From Deltaproteobacteria bacterium (GTDB taxonomy: Bacteria > Desulfobacterota > Binatia > DP-6): DNA of 7,604 nt. Under the pieces are notes generated by a model, which was not told the DNA's origin, ran no database searches, and saw only the letters and a program-made list of their open reading frames with translations. Shown here piece after piece: positions 6,187 to 7,604 of this stretch (positions are counted from its first letter, which is position 1; every line of letters begins with the position of its first letter). Made by a program: the position numbers and the translations under genes. The DNA is taken from contig VBLD01000260.1 of assembly GCA_005879205.1 (NCBI GenBank), positions 2,782-10,385 of the forward strand, read 5' to 3'.

Positions 6187-6938
6187 GACCCTTCGCGACG
6201 CTCCGCTACGAGAAGCGCGGAGCGATCGGCGTCGTGACGCTCGATCGGCCCGAGAAGCTGAACGCCTACAACGTCGCCATGCGCGACGACCTGTACGAGG
6301 TCCTCGGCGCGGCCGACCAGGACCCGGACGTCCGCGCCCTCGTGTTGCGCGGCCGCGGCCGCGCCTTCTCGACCGGGGGCGACGTGAGCGAGTTCGGGAC
6401 TGCCCCCTCGCCACTCATCGCCCGGATGGTCCGCTGGCGTCGCGACGTGTGGGGTCGTCTCCTTTCACTACGGGGAGCGACGATCGCTGCCGTCCATGGC
6501 TTCGCGGTCGGGGGCGGAATGGAGATGGCGCTCCTCTGCGACTTCTGCCTCGCGGCCGACGGCGCCCGATTCGCGTTGCCCGAAACGGGCCTCGGCATGA
6601 TCCCGGGCGTCGGGGGCACCCAGACGCTCCCGAGGCGTGTCGGTGTCGCCCGGGCGCTCGACCTCGTCCTGACCGGACGGTGGCTCGACGCCCGCGGCGC
6701 ACTCGACGCGGGGATCGTTCTCCGTGTCGTCCCGCGGCGGCGACTCGAGCCGGCCGCCCTGGCGCTCGCGCACCGGATGACCGGCCTCGAGCCGTCGCTG
6801 GTCGCGGCCACGCGGCGGAGCGTCCGCGCGGCGCACGACCTGACGCTCGCCGAGGGCATCGGTCTCGAGCGGCGGCTCGCCGCCGCGATCCATCCACTTG
6901 AGCGGCGGCTCGCCGCCGCGCTAGAAGCCCGCCGATGA
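6183..6938 (+). CDS. Enoyl-CoA hydratase/isomerase family protein
   Basis: A 251-residue crotonase that hydrates a 2-enoyl-CoA in beta-oxidation or a related acyl-CoA pathway. The oxyanion-hole segments are AFSTGGDV (61-68) and HGFAVGGGMEMALLCD (105-120). Both catalytic glutamates of true hydratases are present: E114 in GGMEM and E134 in LPETGLGMIPGVGGTQ. The N-terminal LDRPEKLNAYN is the usual CoA-binding start. The GTG at 6183 is chosen because it overlaps the amidohydrolase stop (GTGA) and homology begins a few residues later; no good ribosome binding site is visible, which fits translational coupling. The C-terminus carries an 11-residue repeat (LERRLAAA twice) described separately. The stop overlaps the ATG of the acyl-CoA synthetase, its likely pathway partner. 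It differs clearly from the MenB/BadI-like crotonase upstream, so the two should act on different substrates. Confidence 0.93.
   Translation: MRPFATLRYEKRGAIGVVTLDRPEKLNAYNVAMRDDLYEVLGAADQDPDVRALVLRGRGRAFSTGGDVSEFGTAPSPLIARMVRWRRDVWGRLLSLRGATIAAVHGFAVGGGMEMALLCDFCLAADGARFALPETGLGMIPGVGGTQTLPRRVGVARALDLVLTGRWLDARGALDAGIVLRVVPRRRLEPAALALAHRMTGLEPSLVAATRRSVRAAHDLTLAEGIGLERRLAAAIHPLERRLAAALEARR
6864..6920 (+). repeat. In-frame tandem repeat with hairpins at the end of the enoyl-CoA hydratase gene
   Basis: The 21-base segments at 6867-6887 and 6900-6920 are identical, and the flanking leucine codons (CTC, CTT) extend the match to 24 bases with one mismatch. The period is 33 bases, or 11 codons, so the protein reads LERRLAAA twice. 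Each copy is itself an inverted repeat (7-bp GC stem around CTCG, for example 6869-6875 with 6880-6886). The second copy ends 14 bases before the acyl-CoA synthetase ATG. Confidence 0.75.
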
Positions 6939-7604
6939 ACACCCTCGGCTTCCTCGCGATCCCGGCCGAGATCGTGCCGGAGCAGGAAGCGGTCGTGAGC
7001 GAAGGCCGCCGGTTCACCTACGCCGAGACGCTCGCGCGCGTGCGACGATTCGCCTCGGCGCTCGCGCGCCTCGGCGTGGGCCGCGGCACCCGGGTTGCCG
7101 CCCTCGACACCAATTCTCATCGCTACGTCGAGGCGTACTACGCGGCCGCCATGCTCGGTGCGGTCTTCATCCCGCTCAACTACCGCGCCAAGCGCCCTGC
7201 GCGCGGGCGGGGCCGAGGTGGTGCTCGTCGGCGCGCGCTACCTCGAGCACCACGAGGCGCTCCGGAGCGGGCTTCCCGAGCTCCGGACGGTCGTCGGGCT
7301 CGACCGCCCGGCCGGGCGGTTGGCAGGCTACGAGGAGCTGGTCGTGGCGGCGGGGGAGCACGCCTCGGAGGCCGACGTCGAGGACGACGACGTCACCATC
7401 CTCATGTACACGAGCGGCACGACCGCGCTGCCGAAGGGCGTGATGCTCACCTTCGGCGACTTCACCGCCTACGTCACCGCCAACGTCGAGCTGGCGGACG
7501 GCACGCCGCGCGGCGCGGCGCTCCTCTGCGTGCCGCTCTACCACATCGCCGGCGCGACCAACATGATGACCACGCTCTGGACCGGCCGGCGCCTCGTCCT
7601 CATG
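6935..7604 (+). CDS. Acyl-CoA synthetase (AMP-forming), partial, frame broken near 7192-7197
   Basis: The start of an ANL-superfamily ligase that activates a carboxylic acid to its CoA ester with ATP. The ATG at 6935 overlaps the previous TGA. Frame one gives 86 residues typical of the N-terminus (EGRRFTYAETLARVRRFASAL, then GAVFIPLNYRAK). The homology then continues in another frame from about 7194: ALRAGGAEVVLVGARYLEHH, then the adenylate-forming P-loop YTSGTTALPKGVML (7405-7446) and VPLYHIAGATN, up to the window end. About five or six residues normally lying between NYRAK and LRAGG (family pattern EELAHM or similar) are missing, so a deletion of 3n+2 bases, perhaps 17, fits. The P-loop has Ala where the family usually has the second Gly of SGTTGxPKG. 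The fatty, aromatic or alicyclic acid used is unknown. The C-terminal half and stop are outside the window. Confidence 0.85.
   Translation, partial: MNTLGFLAIPAEIVPEQEAVVSEGRRFTYAETLARVRRFASALARLGVGRGTRVAALDTNSHRYVEAYYAAAMLGAVFIPLNYRAKRPARGRGRGGARRRALPRAPRGAPERASRAPDGRRARPPGRAVGRLRGAGRGGGGARLGGRRRGRRRHHPHVHERHDRAAEGRDAHLRRLHRLRHRQRRAGGRHAARRGAPLRAALPHRRRDQHDDHALDRPAPRPH

Noticed and set aside
4705..6414. Very long open frame on the minus strand opposite the amidohydrolase
   Set aside because: It is dominated by Arg, Pro, Gly and Ala and has no recognisable domain; the plus strand shows clear homology. High GC removes stop codons in antisense frames.
7176..7544. Minus-strand open frame opposite the acyl-CoA synthetase
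   Set aside because: The plus strand encodes an unmistakable adenylation P-loop here; the antisense product has no recognisable motif.

Overview
This is a GC-rich window (roughly 70% by eye, with G or C in most third codon positions) densely packed with metabolic genes. It most resembles a bacterial chromosome from an environmental or metagenomic lineage, for example a Deltaproteobacteria- or Binatota-like soil bacterium. That placement is inferred from composition and gene content only. I see no tRNA, rRNA, CRISPR array, insertion sequence or phage gene.

Left part (1-1695, + strand): the C-terminal part of a DGQHR-domain (DndB-like) protein that enters from outside the window, then a glutathione S-transferase-like protein, then a small Rieske [2Fe-2S] ferredoxin. 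Middle (1698-3469, - strand): a two-gene unit of a MenB/BadI-type crotonase followed 11 bases later by an aldo/keto reductase. The reductase ends only 2 bases from the end of the Rieske gene, so the two units converge. The crotonase starts divergently from the next unit across a 68-base gap.

Right part (3538-7604, + strand): a YgfZ/GcvT-like folate-binding protein, a 47-residue desulforedoxin-type Fe(Cys)4 protein, an amidohydrolase of the YtcJ type, an enoyl-CoA hydratase with both catalytic glutamates, and the start of an acyl-CoA synthetase that runs off the window. The last four genes are linked by start/stop overlaps (CTGA, GTGA, ATGA), so they are probably one translationally coupled operon. 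An acyl-CoA synthetase, an enoyl-CoA hydratase and the BadI/MenB-like crotonase together suggest activation and breakdown of an organic acid, possibly alicyclic or aromatic. The substrate cannot be read from the sequence.

The most notable observations are two apparent short deletions with frame changes, one in the amidohydrolase (near 4897-4909) and one in the acyl-CoA synthetase (near 7192-7197). In both cases clear family homology continues in a different frame after the break. They are either assembly errors or real lesions in one operon. Also notable are the BadI-like signature of the crotonase, a perfect GNRA-loop hairpin filling the gap before the GST gene, and an in-frame tandem repeat with hairpins at the end of the enoyl-CoA hydratase. 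I do not see convincing evidence of a new multi-gene system here.
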